This document shows positions 44,648 to 53,369 of a DNA stretch of 64,000 bases, one piece after another; position 1 is the first letter of the stretch; each line of letters begins with the position of its first letter. Both the position numbers and the translations under genes were made by a program. A model generated the notes under the pieces. That model made no database searches, was not told the DNA's origin, and saw only the letters and a program-made list of their open reading frames with translations. The stretch covers positions 62,001-126,000 of the forward strand of contig NZ_BAMN01000001.1 in assembly GCF_000615905.1 (NCBI RefSeq), read 5' to 3'. The DNA is from Companilactobacillus nodensis DSM 19682 = JCM 14932 = NBRC 107160 (lineage in GTDB: Bacteria; Bacillota; Bacilli; Lactobacillales; Lactobacillaceae).

Positions 44648-45803
44648 TGGATGTTGGTATTGATAGACTAGGATTTTATACACCGAAGAAATATATCGAT
44701 ATTGTTGAATTGGCTGAGGCACGTGATGTTGATCCTAATAAATTCACAATTGGTATTGGTCAATCCAAACAAGCTGTTCCAGATGTATATCAAGATGCTG
44801 TAACAATGGCAGCTGAAGCAGCGATAAGGTTTTGGATGATGATAATCGTAATGATATTGGTCTGGTTATCGTCGGTACTGAGAGCAGTGTTGACGAATCA
44901 AAAGCTACTTCAGCTTTCTTGATGGATCTATTAGATTTGCCAGAAGATGTTCGTGCTTTTGAGATCAAAGAAGCTTGTTATGGAGCCACTGCTGGATTAC
45001 AGATGGCTTATAACTTTGTAGCGATGAACCCTGATAAGAAGGCACTGGTCATTGCTAGCGATATTGCTAGGTATGGTATTAAGACTCCTGGTGAAGTTAC
45101 TCAAGGTGCAGGTGCGGTGTCGATGATCGTTAGTCAAAATCCACATATTTTGAAGCTTGATAATAAATCTGTTTATATGTCGCGTAATGTCGGTGATTTT
45201 TGGCGTCCAACATTTTCAAAGACGGCTTTTGCTCGCGGTAAGTATTCAAATGAAATATATGTAGAATTTTTTACAACACTTTGGAAGAGATTCCAAGAAA
45301 AATATGATATGACAGCAGAAGATTTTGATACGATGCTGTTCCATATTCCTTATACCAAGATGGGAATGAAGGCATTACGTACACTTGATGGTCAAATTCC
45401 AGCCGCACATTATGATAAATTAGTAGAACATTACCAAAAGAGTATCGAATTCAGTCGTAATGTTGGAAATCTCTATACGGGATCATTGTATTTGGGACTA
45501 ATTTCTTACTTAGTCAATGGAAATGTTCAGCCTGATGAGAAACTAATGTTGTTCAGCTACGGATCAGGTGCTGTTGGAGAAATCTATAGTGCTGAAGTTG
45601 TTGCTGGATTTGATAAATATTTAGATAGTGAATTTATTAAAGAAGAATTAAATAATCGTCAAAAAATTAGTGTTCCCGATTACGAAACTATCTTTTCTGA
45701 AGAACTTGAAAACGCTGGTATAACTAAGCTGGAAGATGTTCATGATAAGTTCTATTTAAGTGAGATAAAAGAAAGTGAAAGATTATACAAAAAGGTTAAT
45801 TAA
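44647..45803 (+). pseudogene. mvaS: Hydroxymethylglutaryl-CoA synthase, frameshifted in this sequence
   Basis: About 385 residues when restored. It joins acetyl-CoA and acetoacetyl-CoA into HMG-CoA. It begins [17 protein letters not shown]; the nucleophile is Cys in EIKEACYGATAGLQ, with SPDG-type loops replaced by SDIARYG. At 44822-44824 GCGGATAAG appears as GCGATAAG (one G lost); the frame resumes as [22 protein letters not shown]. Lactobacilli that have this pathway normally lack the alternative MEP route, so loss of function should be lethal. A base-calling error is the likeliest cause. Confidence 0.92.
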
Positions 45804-45808
45804 AAATG

Positions 45809-45839
45809 TTGCAAACGCTTTCGGGTAATGCTATATTAT
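45809..45839 (+). promoter_or_regulatory. Promoter of candidate RNA, with cre-like site
   Basis: TTGCAA (45809-45814), 17 bp, then TATATT (45832-45837). The sequence TGCAAACGCTTTCG around the -35 matches the CcpA cre consensus (TGWAANCGNTNWCA) at 12 of 14 positions, so carbon catabolite control is possible. Confidence 0.55.
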
Positions 45840-45843
45840 AGAC

Positions 45844-46227
45844 GTGGTAAAGATGAAATGCCCGGAACTGTAGCCCTAAAAAATTTGATGCTAATTAAAA
45901 AGTTTTAACTGTTTCCGTTAGGAGCTGGTAGGATTAATAAAGAGCAACGAAGAATTAGAGTAGTACGGTTCAACGGCATTTTGGGACTAGCAACAAAAGT
46001 TAACATAAAATCGACTTAAATATAGTAGTCGCGCAAGCTCAATACATGATTTGCTAGGATCCTTAGTTGAACGAACAAGTGTTAGTAGTAAGATTTGTTT
46101 TTACGGTAGCAAGATTCAGATTCAGATTTACAGTAAAATGATAAATAAGAAGTTGATGAAAACTACAGTGGATTTCATCTTACCACTTCAAAATGAATTG
46201 ACCTCGTCAGTTGGACGGGGTCTTTTT
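45844..46227 (+). ncRNA. Candidate structured ncRNA, ~380 nt
   Basis: It follows a good promoter and ends in a terminator, with no credible ORF. The 5' end GTGGTAA-GATGAAAT-CC (45844-45862) pairs with GG-ATTTCATC-TTACCAC (46170-46186): 17 pairs with two single-base bulges, closing ~310 nt. This end-to-end helix is typical of large structured RNAs. I looked for the conserved cores of RNase P RNA and tmRNA and did not find them. It lies between mvaS and the convergent maltose phosphorylase. Confidence 0.6.
46200..46227 (+). terminator. Terminator of candidate ncRNA
   Basis: GACCTCGTC pairs with GACGGGGTC (two G-T pairs on the DNA strand as written) around AGTTG, followed by TTTTT. Confidence 0.85.
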
Positions 46228-46234
46228 GTATCGT

Positions 46235-46273
46235 AAAAAACAAGCGCTGGGAAAAATCCCAACGCTTGTTTTT
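46235..46273. terminator. Bidirectional terminator next to maltose phosphorylase
   Basis: AACAAGCG-TGGGA pairs with TCCCA-CGCTTGTT, with A and T runs at the two ends. It serves the minus-strand maltose phosphorylase gene. Confidence 0.85.
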
Positions 46274-48463
46274 ATTTTTCAATCTTGATTTCAGCCTTAT
46301 CTTTATTCAAAATAACTTCAGTTCCGCACAATTCAACTTGTGCAGGAATTTCGTTCATTAATTTTACCTTGGAGAAATCGTGATTCAAGGTGATCTTTAA
46401 CAAACTATTCTTATACATAATATGATAAGTGAATCCTTGAATCTGTTCAGGTACGTGATTCTCAATCGAAATTTTGTCATCGTACAATTTCAAGCCTGAG
46501 AATCCTGAAACAATTGATAGCCAGCTACCACCAAGATTGGCGACATGTAGGCCATCTTCGGTATTACCGTGTTTATTTAACAAGTCGGTAAAGGCTGATT
46601 CTTGGAATGCTTCGAAAGCCACGCTGGGCTTGCCCAAACGTGAAGCGATAATTCCAAAAATTGACTTAGATAATGAAGAATCGTGCGTCGTGACGGCATT
46701 ATAGTAGTCATATTCACGATTGAGTTGTTCGTCAGAAATCTCATCAGGAAATAGGTATTCTGCTAGTATTGCATCAGCCTGTTTGGCCACCTGATAACGA
46801 TAAATGGTCAACGGGTGGTAGTGCAGAAGTAGTGGATAATTATCTTTTGGTACTTCGTCAAATGGCCAGAGTGGTTTACTTAAGAAACTGTCGTCTTGCG
46901 CATTGATTTCTTTTTCTTTGTCGAATGGTAAATAAACTGATTTGGAAATTTGGTTAAGGTTAAGTATCTCATCAATGTTTGTTCCGTATTGAGTCAGGTC
47001 AACGTCATGAATTTTGACTAACATGTCGGCGTATTTCTTTGCCAAGGCCAAATTATGTTTTGCCATGCGATTTGTATAGTAATTATTATTTACTAGTGCA
47101 GTATATTCGTCTGGACCAGTTACTGACCAGAACTCGAATTTGTCACCATTCCAATTGCCAAATGAGGCCCAGAATCTAGCGGTTTCGAGGATTATAGGAA
47201 ATCCGTATTTTTCGATAAAATCAAAGTCGCCACTGGACTTCCAATATAGATCAACCGCGTAGGCGATGTCAGCGTCAATATGGTATTGTGCCGTTCCAGC
47301 AGGGAAGAAGGCAGAAGCCTCTTCTCCGTTGATAGTTCTCCAAGCAAACAGAGCACCGTTTTTAACGCCGAGTTCAGCAGCACGTTTCTTTGCTTGTGGA
47401 AGGGTGCTGTAACGGTATTTGAGGATACGTCTAGCAATCTTAGGCGATGTGTATGAGAAGTATGGCAGAGCGTAAGTTTCGGTGTCCCAGAAGTAATGTC
47501 CTTCATAGCCAGTTCCACTTAATCCTTTGGCAGCCAGGCTAGTTTTACCATCCTTACCAGCTGATTGATTGAGTTGGAAGATATTATAGAGTAAGGCGGT
47601 GTTAAGTCGCGGTGCGCCATCAATTGTTACTTCAGAGTTTTGCCAAACATTGGCCCAGAATTCTTGAGCATCGATATTGATATCTTTGATTGAGTGCTTG
47701 GACAGTGATTCCACGTCACCAGTTTTGGAAATATCACCTATACCAATGATATAAGGAACGGTAGGCGAGTCGTTGATATCAACAATCATGTTGATCAGTT
47801 GATCTTGTTTGTTAGCGGTACGAAGCGTAAAGGGAACGGTCAAGTTAGACTGTTTTGTGGCTAAAATACAGTTGTATGAGTTGTACTTTTGACGTTCTCC
47901 ATAAACTGATAATGGATATGAAATGTTTGATTTACGTGGATCTCCGGAATTGAGTACCTTAGCTGTGGTGTCGAAGAGGACTGTCTTACTGATGGTAAGT
48001 TTGCATGATAGGTAATAGGTGTGAATTTGTATGAGATGCTATACCAATTACGGTCGTGCTGGCTAATACATGAAGTTATTTCCATTCTTATTTCATCGTT
48101 TACTGTGTTGAATAAGTGGTAATCCTCAGTTAACGTCCCATTTTTCATATTCAATTTCATGGAGATCAGTTCAGAACGATTGAAGTCTATTCCGTCGGTA
48201 TTAGTGACCTTGATATGGCGTAAGTTAGTTACTTTGACGATTGTTTGATTGAATTTGGCGTACCCATAAGCTGATTCGCCATAATGGATTGGTGATTTTT
48301 CGTAGAAGCCATTGACCAAGGTGTCAAAGTTTTCGGCGTCGGTAATAGGATTGCTGGCACGAACACCGAAGTGCCCATTAGCGATTGAAAAGATAGTTTC
48401 TAGAAAAGGTGCGTCTTTTTCTTGCAAGTCCTTTAGATTTAAGATGAATTTGTTTGAATCCAT
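46272..48463 (-). pseudogene. malP: Maltose phosphorylase (GH65), frameshifted
   Basis: About 730 residues when restored. GH65 phosphorolysis of maltose yields beta-glucose-1-phosphate and glucose. The catalytic acid is Glu in VTGPDEYTALVNNNYYTN. The (alpha/alpha)6 barrel also shows GLSGTGYEGHYFWDTETYALPYF. At about 47998-48000 one base is missing: ANL should continue TISKTVLFDTTAKVLNSGD, which is in another frame with no further stop. The ATG at 48463 has AAGGAG. No maltose transporter or phosphoglucomutase gene is adjacent. Other GH65 specificities (kojibiose, trehalose) are not excluded. Confidence 0.85.
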
Positions 48464-48501
48464 AATGTTCTCCTTCCCAATACAGAGATGTCTTTAAATA
48501 T

Positions 48502-48549
48502 AATTATAATTAGATTTATATTAAATACAATAGATTTGTTTAAACAAAT
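48502..48549 (-). promoter_or_regulatory. malP promoter and palindromic operator
   Basis: On the minus strand TTGTAT, 16 bp, TATAAT lie about 40 nt before the start codon. A perfect 16-bp palindrome ATTTGTTTAAACAAAT (48534-48549) sits just upstream of the -35, the position of a regulator site. Confidence 0.55.
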
Positions 48550-48570
48550 ATTAAAAATGATAAAGAAATA

Positions 48571-48601
48571 GCGGTGCTACCTTATTATTAAGTAGCACCG
48601 C
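48571..48601. terminator. GC-rich hairpin after structured repeat copy 3
   Basis: GCGGTGCTA pairs with TAGCACCGC, extended by CTTA/TAAG with one bulged C. It is followed by T-rich DNA on either strand, so it may end the minus-strand transcript that carries the 3D-domain gene and repeat. Confidence 0.55.
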
Positions 48602-48616
48602 TTGTTTTGTTATTAT

Positions 48617-48736
48617 CTGAAACGAGTTCCGAAAAGCAACTCCCTGCGCTTACTACGGATAACAAATGCACCAATTTCGTTGGCACCTTCCTTATCCTAG
48701 GTAATGCTCAGACGTTCCCGTCTTTTGACACGCTCT
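48617..48736 (-). repeat. Structured ~120-nt repeat, copy 3 (after 3D-domain gene)
   Basis: Minus strand, starting two bases after the stop of the 3D-domain gene. Conserved AGAGCG start, TGAGCATTACCTAG / CGTAGTAAGCG pair, apical GTGCCAAC...TTGGTGC hairpin and CTCGTTTCAG end. Confidence 0.88.
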
Positions 48737-48738
48737 AA

Positions 48739-49548
48739 TTAACCTAAAACTTCAACAGTAACGTTTTGACGTCCGAATGATAATGCTTCTGAGTTAGGCA
48801 TAGCAATATCTAATTGATTAGGATTGCTGTATGCGAATAAGCCAGTATCATTAACAACACGATCGTAAGTTTTGCCATTGCCATCTGTGATTCTCAAGTG
48901 AGTTCCCTTAGGGAATTTTGATAAGTTAGCAGCGACACCGCTGTAACCCATGTTTGAGCCAAGAACGGCTGGATCATATGCAGTAGCATTCATTGTTAAT
49001 GTTTGTGTAACATTGTCATCTGACATGTATTGACCATTTACCCATTGGTTTTGGCCAACGTTGTACCAGATTTGACCATTGGCATCAGTTGTTGATTCGT
49101 AAACTGTATAGCCGTAGCCACCAGTAACAGTGTTACCTGTGAAGTAGCCACCATTTGCTGAACTGTAAAGATTTACTAGTCCGTTAGCTTTAACGAACAT
49201 AAGCTTGTTCATTTGAGTTGTAGCTTGTGTAGTAGGTTGTGCGCTTGTATCCGAAGCTTTGACCCATTGGTTCTTACCAACGGCATAGAACAATTCTCCA
49301 TTGACACTAGCAGCCTTTGTATATTTCCAAGCAGAACTGTTATCGAGGCTGGCACCAGTAGTAGCAATTCCACTTTCTTTAGTAGGTGTTCCGTAGATTT
49401 GTGCGCCAGATGCATTACTGATGTAAAGCACACCTGACATAGCTTGTGTAGCAACTGTAGCAGCTTGGACGTTTGATGTTGAACCTAATGTTACAAGAGC
49501 AAGTGAAGCAACAGTTAATAGTGAAGCAGCGAAACTTTTGATTTTCAT
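48739..49548 (-). CDS. Secreted 3D-domain wall protein with SLAP-like repeats
   Basis: 269 residues. A signal peptide is cleaved after NVQAA (about residue 30). Two SLAP/SH3-like repeats (about 35-100 and 112-175) share the pattern YxVGxNQWVxG. The C-terminal ~85 residues form a 3D/DPBB domain (MNATAYDP...GTHLRI...VVNDTG...LDIAMPNSEAL..FGRQNVTVEVLG) with its Asp residues, as in lytic transglycosylase-like Sps/YabE proteins. It likely cuts or remodels peptidoglycan while bound to the wall. Structured repeat copy 3 follows the stop. Confidence 0.87.
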   Translation of the reverse strand: MKIKSFAASLLTVASLALVTLGSTSNVQAATVATQAMSGVLYISNASGAQIYGTPTKESGIATTGASLDNSSAWKYTKAASVNGELFYAVGKNQWVKASDTSAQPTTQATTQMNKLMFVKANGLVNLYSSANGGYFTGNTVTGGYGYTVYESTTDANGQIWYNVGQNQWVNGQYMSDDNVTQTLTMNATAYDPAVLGSNMGYSGVAANLSKFPKGTHLRITDGNGKTYDRVVNDTGLFAYSNPNQLDIAMPNSEALSFGRQNVTVEVLG

Positions 49549-49634
49549 ATAAGATATATCCCCTTAGATAAGTAAAAACGTATTTGTTTAATTGAATTTT
49601 TCTAACCGAGAAATATCATATAACGTATAGAAGC

Positions 49635-49680
49635 AAAAAAGTTGGATATAACCTAAACGTAAATTAGGTATAATCCAACT
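49635..49680 (-). terminator. Terminator of ndt
   Basis: AGTTGGATTATACCT pairs with AGGTTATATCCAACT around an 11-nt loop, followed by TTTTTT on the minus strand. Confidence 0.8.
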
Positions 49681-49708
49681 GTAAAGTTTGTGTAACACTA
49701 TTGAAACA

Positions 49709-50182
49709 TTAGAGGTATTTTTTAACTTCAACGAGAAGTTGGTCAACAGTGTTGATAACAACGCCGTTCATCTTGATCAAGCCGATAGTGTAGTTGTTGA
49801 TGTAACCAAATGGATTCTCGCCGATGATCTTAACGGCTTCAACTTTTGCAGGATTGTTAAATCCGTGTTGACGAAGATCAGTCCATAGGCCGACAACAGG
49901 AATCTCTTTACCAAATGCTAAACCGATCTCTGTAGCAACACCGTCATCCATTGTATCGCCGTCTAGTACGGCAACAACTAAGTCAGATGAAAGAAGTTCT
50001 TTGTTATCCTCTTGAGCAATCTTGATCGAGTCGGCATAGTTCATCTTGTCGTTGATGTCACCATTTTCTTGAGGTAGGTATACTTCAATGTCACTGGACA
50101 TCTCGCGAATCTTTTTAACCACCATGTCGTTGTATAGACGGTCAGCTTCTGAGAATAAGCCATTAGCAAAATAAATCTTCAT
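49709..50182 (-). CDS. ndt: Nucleoside 2-deoxyribosyltransferase
   Basis: 157 residues. It swaps the base of 2'-deoxynucleosides through a covalent deoxyribosyl-enzyme, a hallmark salvage enzyme of lactobacilli. The nucleophile Glu is in DDGVATEIGLAFG (about 85), with VAVLDGDTMDDG before it and the C-terminal NNYTIGLI region that completes the neighbouring active site in the hexamer. An AAGGAT site precedes the ATG. Confidence 0.93.
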   Translation of the reverse strand: MKIYFANGLFSEADRLYNDMVVKKIREMSSDIEVYLPQENGDINDKMNYADSIKIAQEDNKELLSSDLVVAVLDGDTMDDGVATEIGLAFGKEIPVVGLWTDLRQHGFNNPAKVEAVKIIGENPFGYINNYTIGLIKMNGVVINTVDQLLVEVKKYL

Positions 50183-50234
50183 TTAAAAATCCTTCTTTCA
50201 TATATATTGGTAATTCAATTTTAGCATGAAAGAA

Positions 50235-50696
50235 TTAATTATCTGCAATCAATTCCAAATAATCTGATTGTGGGTTCTCCAGACGATTCTCGTAATTATC
50301 AATTACATCTTGTAATGTGATTTTCTCCATTTGCTGTTCAATGTTCTTTTGGATATCTTGATAATAATCCTTTAATGATAATTGAATGTTGATTCCAGGT
50401 CCGCATTCAGGATTGATATCTGTATCCAGATGGAGAACAGGTTCATTTCCCTCAACAGCATGATAAACATCTAATAATGAAATATTCTTTGGTTCAGCTG
50501 TCAAACGTGGTTGGGGATGCCCGGCGACACTTTCGATAATTCCGGCTTGCTTAAGCTTACTCATAATTTGGCGGATGAATGAAGGATTAGTTTTGATGCT
50601 CTTCGCCAATCTAGCACTGGTTAAATTATGAAATGGATCCAGTTGAATCAAGACTAAGACATGAACGCTGTCACTAAGCTTGGATGATTTTTTCAT
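50235..50696 (-). CDS. Rrf2-family transcriptional regulator
   Basis: 153 residues, an N-terminal winged helix (TSARLAKSIKTNPSFIRQIMSKLKQAGIIES, about 27-57) then a helical dimer region. Only one Cys is present (PECGPG), so the three-Cys iron-sulfur cluster of IscR/NsrR is missing. This fits the YwnA-like branch found in Firmicutes. Its first codon is only ~10 nt from the start of the divergent Sir2 remnant. Confidence 0.85.
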   Translation of the reverse strand: MKKSSKLSDSVHVLVLIQLDPFHNLTSARLAKSIKTNPSFIRQIMSKLKQAGIIESVAGHPQPRLTAEPKNISLLDVYHAVEGNEPVLHLDTDINPECGPGINIQLSLKDYYQDIQKNIEQQMEKITLQDVIDNYENRLENPQSDYLELIADN

Positions 50697-50706
50697 TGTA
50701 TTTTAA

Positions 50707-51012
50707 TCTCCATCTTTTCTTGAGGGAGATAGATTTAAGCAGGAGTATAACAAGGTGAATACCTTCATTAAGGCCAATCAGGATAAAAAATTATTGCTGT
50801 TAGAATTGGGGGTTGGTCGCATGACACCAATGTTTATTCAACAACCATTTTGGAATTTGACTTATAACTTGCCTCAGGCTTCGTATGTTGATATCAATCC
50901 CAAGGATGCCATGACACATCCAAAAATTGAAGATAAGTCATTAGTTATTCACGCCGATATCAATACAGTATTTGCTGACATAGTTAATGATAATAATAAA
51001 GGAATCAGCTAA
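50707..51012 (+). pseudogene. C-terminal remnant of a Sir2-like protein
   Basis: An open frame of about 100 codons matches only the end of the Sir2-like NAD-dependent proteins of lactobacilli: FLEGDRFKQEYNKVNTF, then LLLLELGVGRMTPMF and YVDINPKDAM. The NAD-binding N-terminal two thirds are missing; the frame starts at a stop codon (50704) right beside the Rrf2 start. A GTG at 50755 could start translation but the product would lack a catalytic core. A deletion probably joined this tail to the regulator. Confidence 0.7.
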
Positions 51013-51028
51013 TTGGCTGATTCCTTTA
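51000..51028. terminator. Bidirectional terminator, Sir2 remnant / LysR gene
   Basis: GGAATCAGC pairs with GCTGATTCC around TAATTG, flanked by AAATAA and TTTATT. Confidence 0.75.
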
Positions 51029-51946
51029 TTTGTAGATTGAGAAGCTCCTTAGGACACTCTTTTGGAATAGTTCCATTTCATGAGTAAACTTCCTGTCCTT
51101 AAGTGAAGCTAGGACAACATTCATTTTCAGAACGTTAGGACTTATTTTGTAGATATTGCAGAGTGTAGGGTCGAAGTCTTTGTTTAAGAATGATTCGGGG
51201 ATGAAGGTTGACGCTAGACCTTTGTATGCTAGTGTAGCGGCGGTTTGAATAGATTTGACCTTTAGTACGGTATTTAGATCTATTTCTTGCCGATTTAGAA
51301 AAGTCTCTAATAGTCTAGAGAAGCCTGACCCTGAATATAAGCTGATGAAATCTTGATGTTTTAAACATTCGAAGTTGTCTTCTAGAATATTTATTTTTGA
51401 TTTGTTTAGATTAAAGTAAGGAGAATTTTTTGCCAATATCAGATAGATGGGTTCGTATTTTAAGTGCTCAAATTGAATCTTGTTCGTGTATATAGGAAGC
51501 ATTCGAATTTGGAAGTCTAAGTCTTGATGTAGAAGCTGTCCTTCTAATGCAGCAGAAGGACTTTCTGATAAAGTTATATGGATACGAGGATTTTTTTCGT
51601 GGAATATGGGGAGTATTTCGGGCAAATAGACTGAAGCAATAGATTGATTAATTCCTAGACTAATATGGCCGTTCTTATTATTAGCGATATCGTGTACTTC
51701 TTGATATAAATTGCGACGTTCAAAAGCTATTGTTTCAAGGCCTGACATGAACTTTTCACCAGCGTATGTCAAAGTTATCGGGTGATGTGAACGGTCCAAA
51801 AGAGTTGCACCTAATTCTTTTTCTGCCTTAAGGATAACTTTGCTTAGATATGATTGTGAAATAAATAACTGGTCAGAAGCTGCTGAAAAACTTCCAAAGT
51901 TCAAAATAGCGTTGAAGTAATTAAGTAATTCGTCGTAATTGTTCAT
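51026..51946 (-). CDS. LysR-family transcriptional regulator
   Basis: 306 residues: an N-terminal winged HTH (AILNFGSFSAASDQLFISQSYLSKVILKAEKELGATLL, about 11-48) and a periplasmic-binding-like effector domain (about 80-300). The ATG at 51946 has AGGAGTG upstream, preferred to an in-frame start 13 codons earlier. It is divergent from the yeeE-CoA-disulfide reductase operon, so it likely responds to a sulfur compound or thiol state and controls that operon (inferred from position). Confidence 0.9.
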   Translation of the reverse strand: MNNYDELLNYFNAILNFGSFSAASDQLFISQSYLSKVILKAEKELGATLLDRSHHPITLTYAGEKFMSGLETIAFERRNLYQEVHDIANNKNGHISLGINQSIASVYLPEILPIFHEKNPRIHITLSESPSAALEGQLLHQDLDFQIRMLPIYTNKIQFEHLKYEPIYLILAKNSPYFNLNKSKINILEDNFECLKHQDFISLYSGSGFSRLLETFLNRQEIDLNTVLKVKSIQTAATLAYKGLASTFIPESFLNKDFDPTLCNIYKISPNVLKMNVVLASLKDRKFTHEMELFQKSVLRSFSIYK

Positions 51947-52079
51947 AGATTTCACTCCTATTCCAATATGGTTATAGCTTATCACAATAAATGGAATTTC
52001 ATTAGTTATATCAAGGGTTGTATACTGTAACTATAAATTGTTAACAATATCACATAATAAATGTTAGGGGAGTGTTGAT

Positions 52080-53348
52080 ATGAAAAATTGGGATAAAATA
52101 TTTGGTTTTATCTTGTTAGCAGTACTTATTTTTGGAGCACCATTTGTTTTACCAACCAATATGCATTACGTTAGATTGCTGATTGGTTTGGCAATGGGAT
52201 ACATATTATCAAGATCTTATACGGGATTTGCTGGTAGTGTCAATAGAGCTTATAACACAGGCTCAACTAAGTTGATGCGTACATTAATGTTCATGTTCCT
52301 TATAACGGCAATTGCTAATGTGGCATTTTTGTTCTCAGCAAAGAATATTACAGATTATGACTTGTGGATAAATCCAATTAATTTAGGATTACTATTAGGC
52401 GGATTGCTTTTCGGATTTGGAATGTCGTTCTCATCATGTTGTGCTACGGGTACATTGACAGACTTAGTAACTGATTTACCAAGAGCCGGAATTACTCTGA
52501 TTTTCTTCTGTGTCGGTGTATTTTTAGGATTCCCAGTACAATCAACTCAATCATGGGTTCAAAAATCATGATTTACTTCAGCAACTGGTTCAAAGTTTTC
52601 AAATGGCGTCTATATGCCTGACTGGTTCAAATGGGATGGCTTGAATGGATATCTAGGTGCTATCGTTCTAACAGCTATTTTTGCTGGAATCGGTGTTTAT
52701 CTATCATATCTATATGAAAAGAAACGTCGTAATGAATCAACATATTCAGGAGTATTGTCAGAAAGAATGCAAGACAAACCTTTATCTGACGAAGGTATTG
52801 CTGATTATTCATTAACAAGTCCAACTAATTATGATGTTATGTTTAAGAGACCTTTGACTTTGAAACAAGGTGCCATCGGTTTAGCATTTCTATTTGTATT
52901 ATTAATGGGTCTTACAAAGTCTGGTTGGGGGGCTTCAACACCTTACGGATTCTGGTTTGGTAAAGTTCTAACATCATTTGGTGTTTCTGCTGGTTCATTA
53001 GCAAGCTTTACTAACCAACCAGCTGCAGTGTTTGCAGGTCCTTGGTTAGCTAATGGAGTTACAGTACAAAACTTTGGTATCTTACTTGGAACTTTGGTTT
53101 ACTTCACAACTGCTGGATTAATGAGTGAAACTATTCATTCTGTTCCGTCATTGACTGTTAAGAGTAGTACATTATATGCCATTGGTGGTTTTTCAATGGG
53201 ATTCGGAACACGTCTATCAAACGGTTGTAACGTTGGTGCTTTATACAGCCCAATCGCTACATTCTCATTGTCAGGATGGATATTCTTAATTGTATTGGTC
53301 GCAGGTGGAATTATTGGAAATATGGTAGCGAAGAGAGTTTATGCATAA
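52080..53348 (+). pseudogene. YeeE/YedE-family sulfur transporter, in-frame TGA
   Basis: About 422 residues if read through. A membrane protein of the YeeE/YedE (TsuA-like) family, some members of which import thiosulfate. Conserved Cys lie in FGMSFSSCCATGTLTDL and FGTRLSNGCNVGALYSP, which relay the substrate. At 52569-52571 TGA interrupts the frame; the same frame continues without shift (FTSATGSKFSNGVYMPDWFKWDG), so one Trp codon became a stop. It precedes the CoA-disulfide reductase gene by 21 nt. Either nonsense mutation or error; an ATG at 52614 could restart the second half. Confidence 0.85.
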
Positions 53349-53369
53349 TAAAGAAAGGAAGAAATTGTA

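Noticed and set aside
45844-46227. RNase P RNA or tmRNA
   Set aside because: The conserved GAGGAAAGTC-type core of RNase P and the tRNA-like 3' end or resume codons of tmRNA are not visible.
46051-46236. 61-codon open frame inside the candidate ncRNA
   Set aside because: TTG start, no ribosome site, no recognisable protein features, and it covers the 3' strand of the closing helix and the terminator, so it is better read as RNA structure.
52569-52571. Selenocysteine or other TGA recoding in the sulfur transporter
   Set aside because: The position fits Trp in context, no SECIS-like stem was seen just downstream, and lactobacilli generally lack Sec machinery. A nonsense change or error is simpler.
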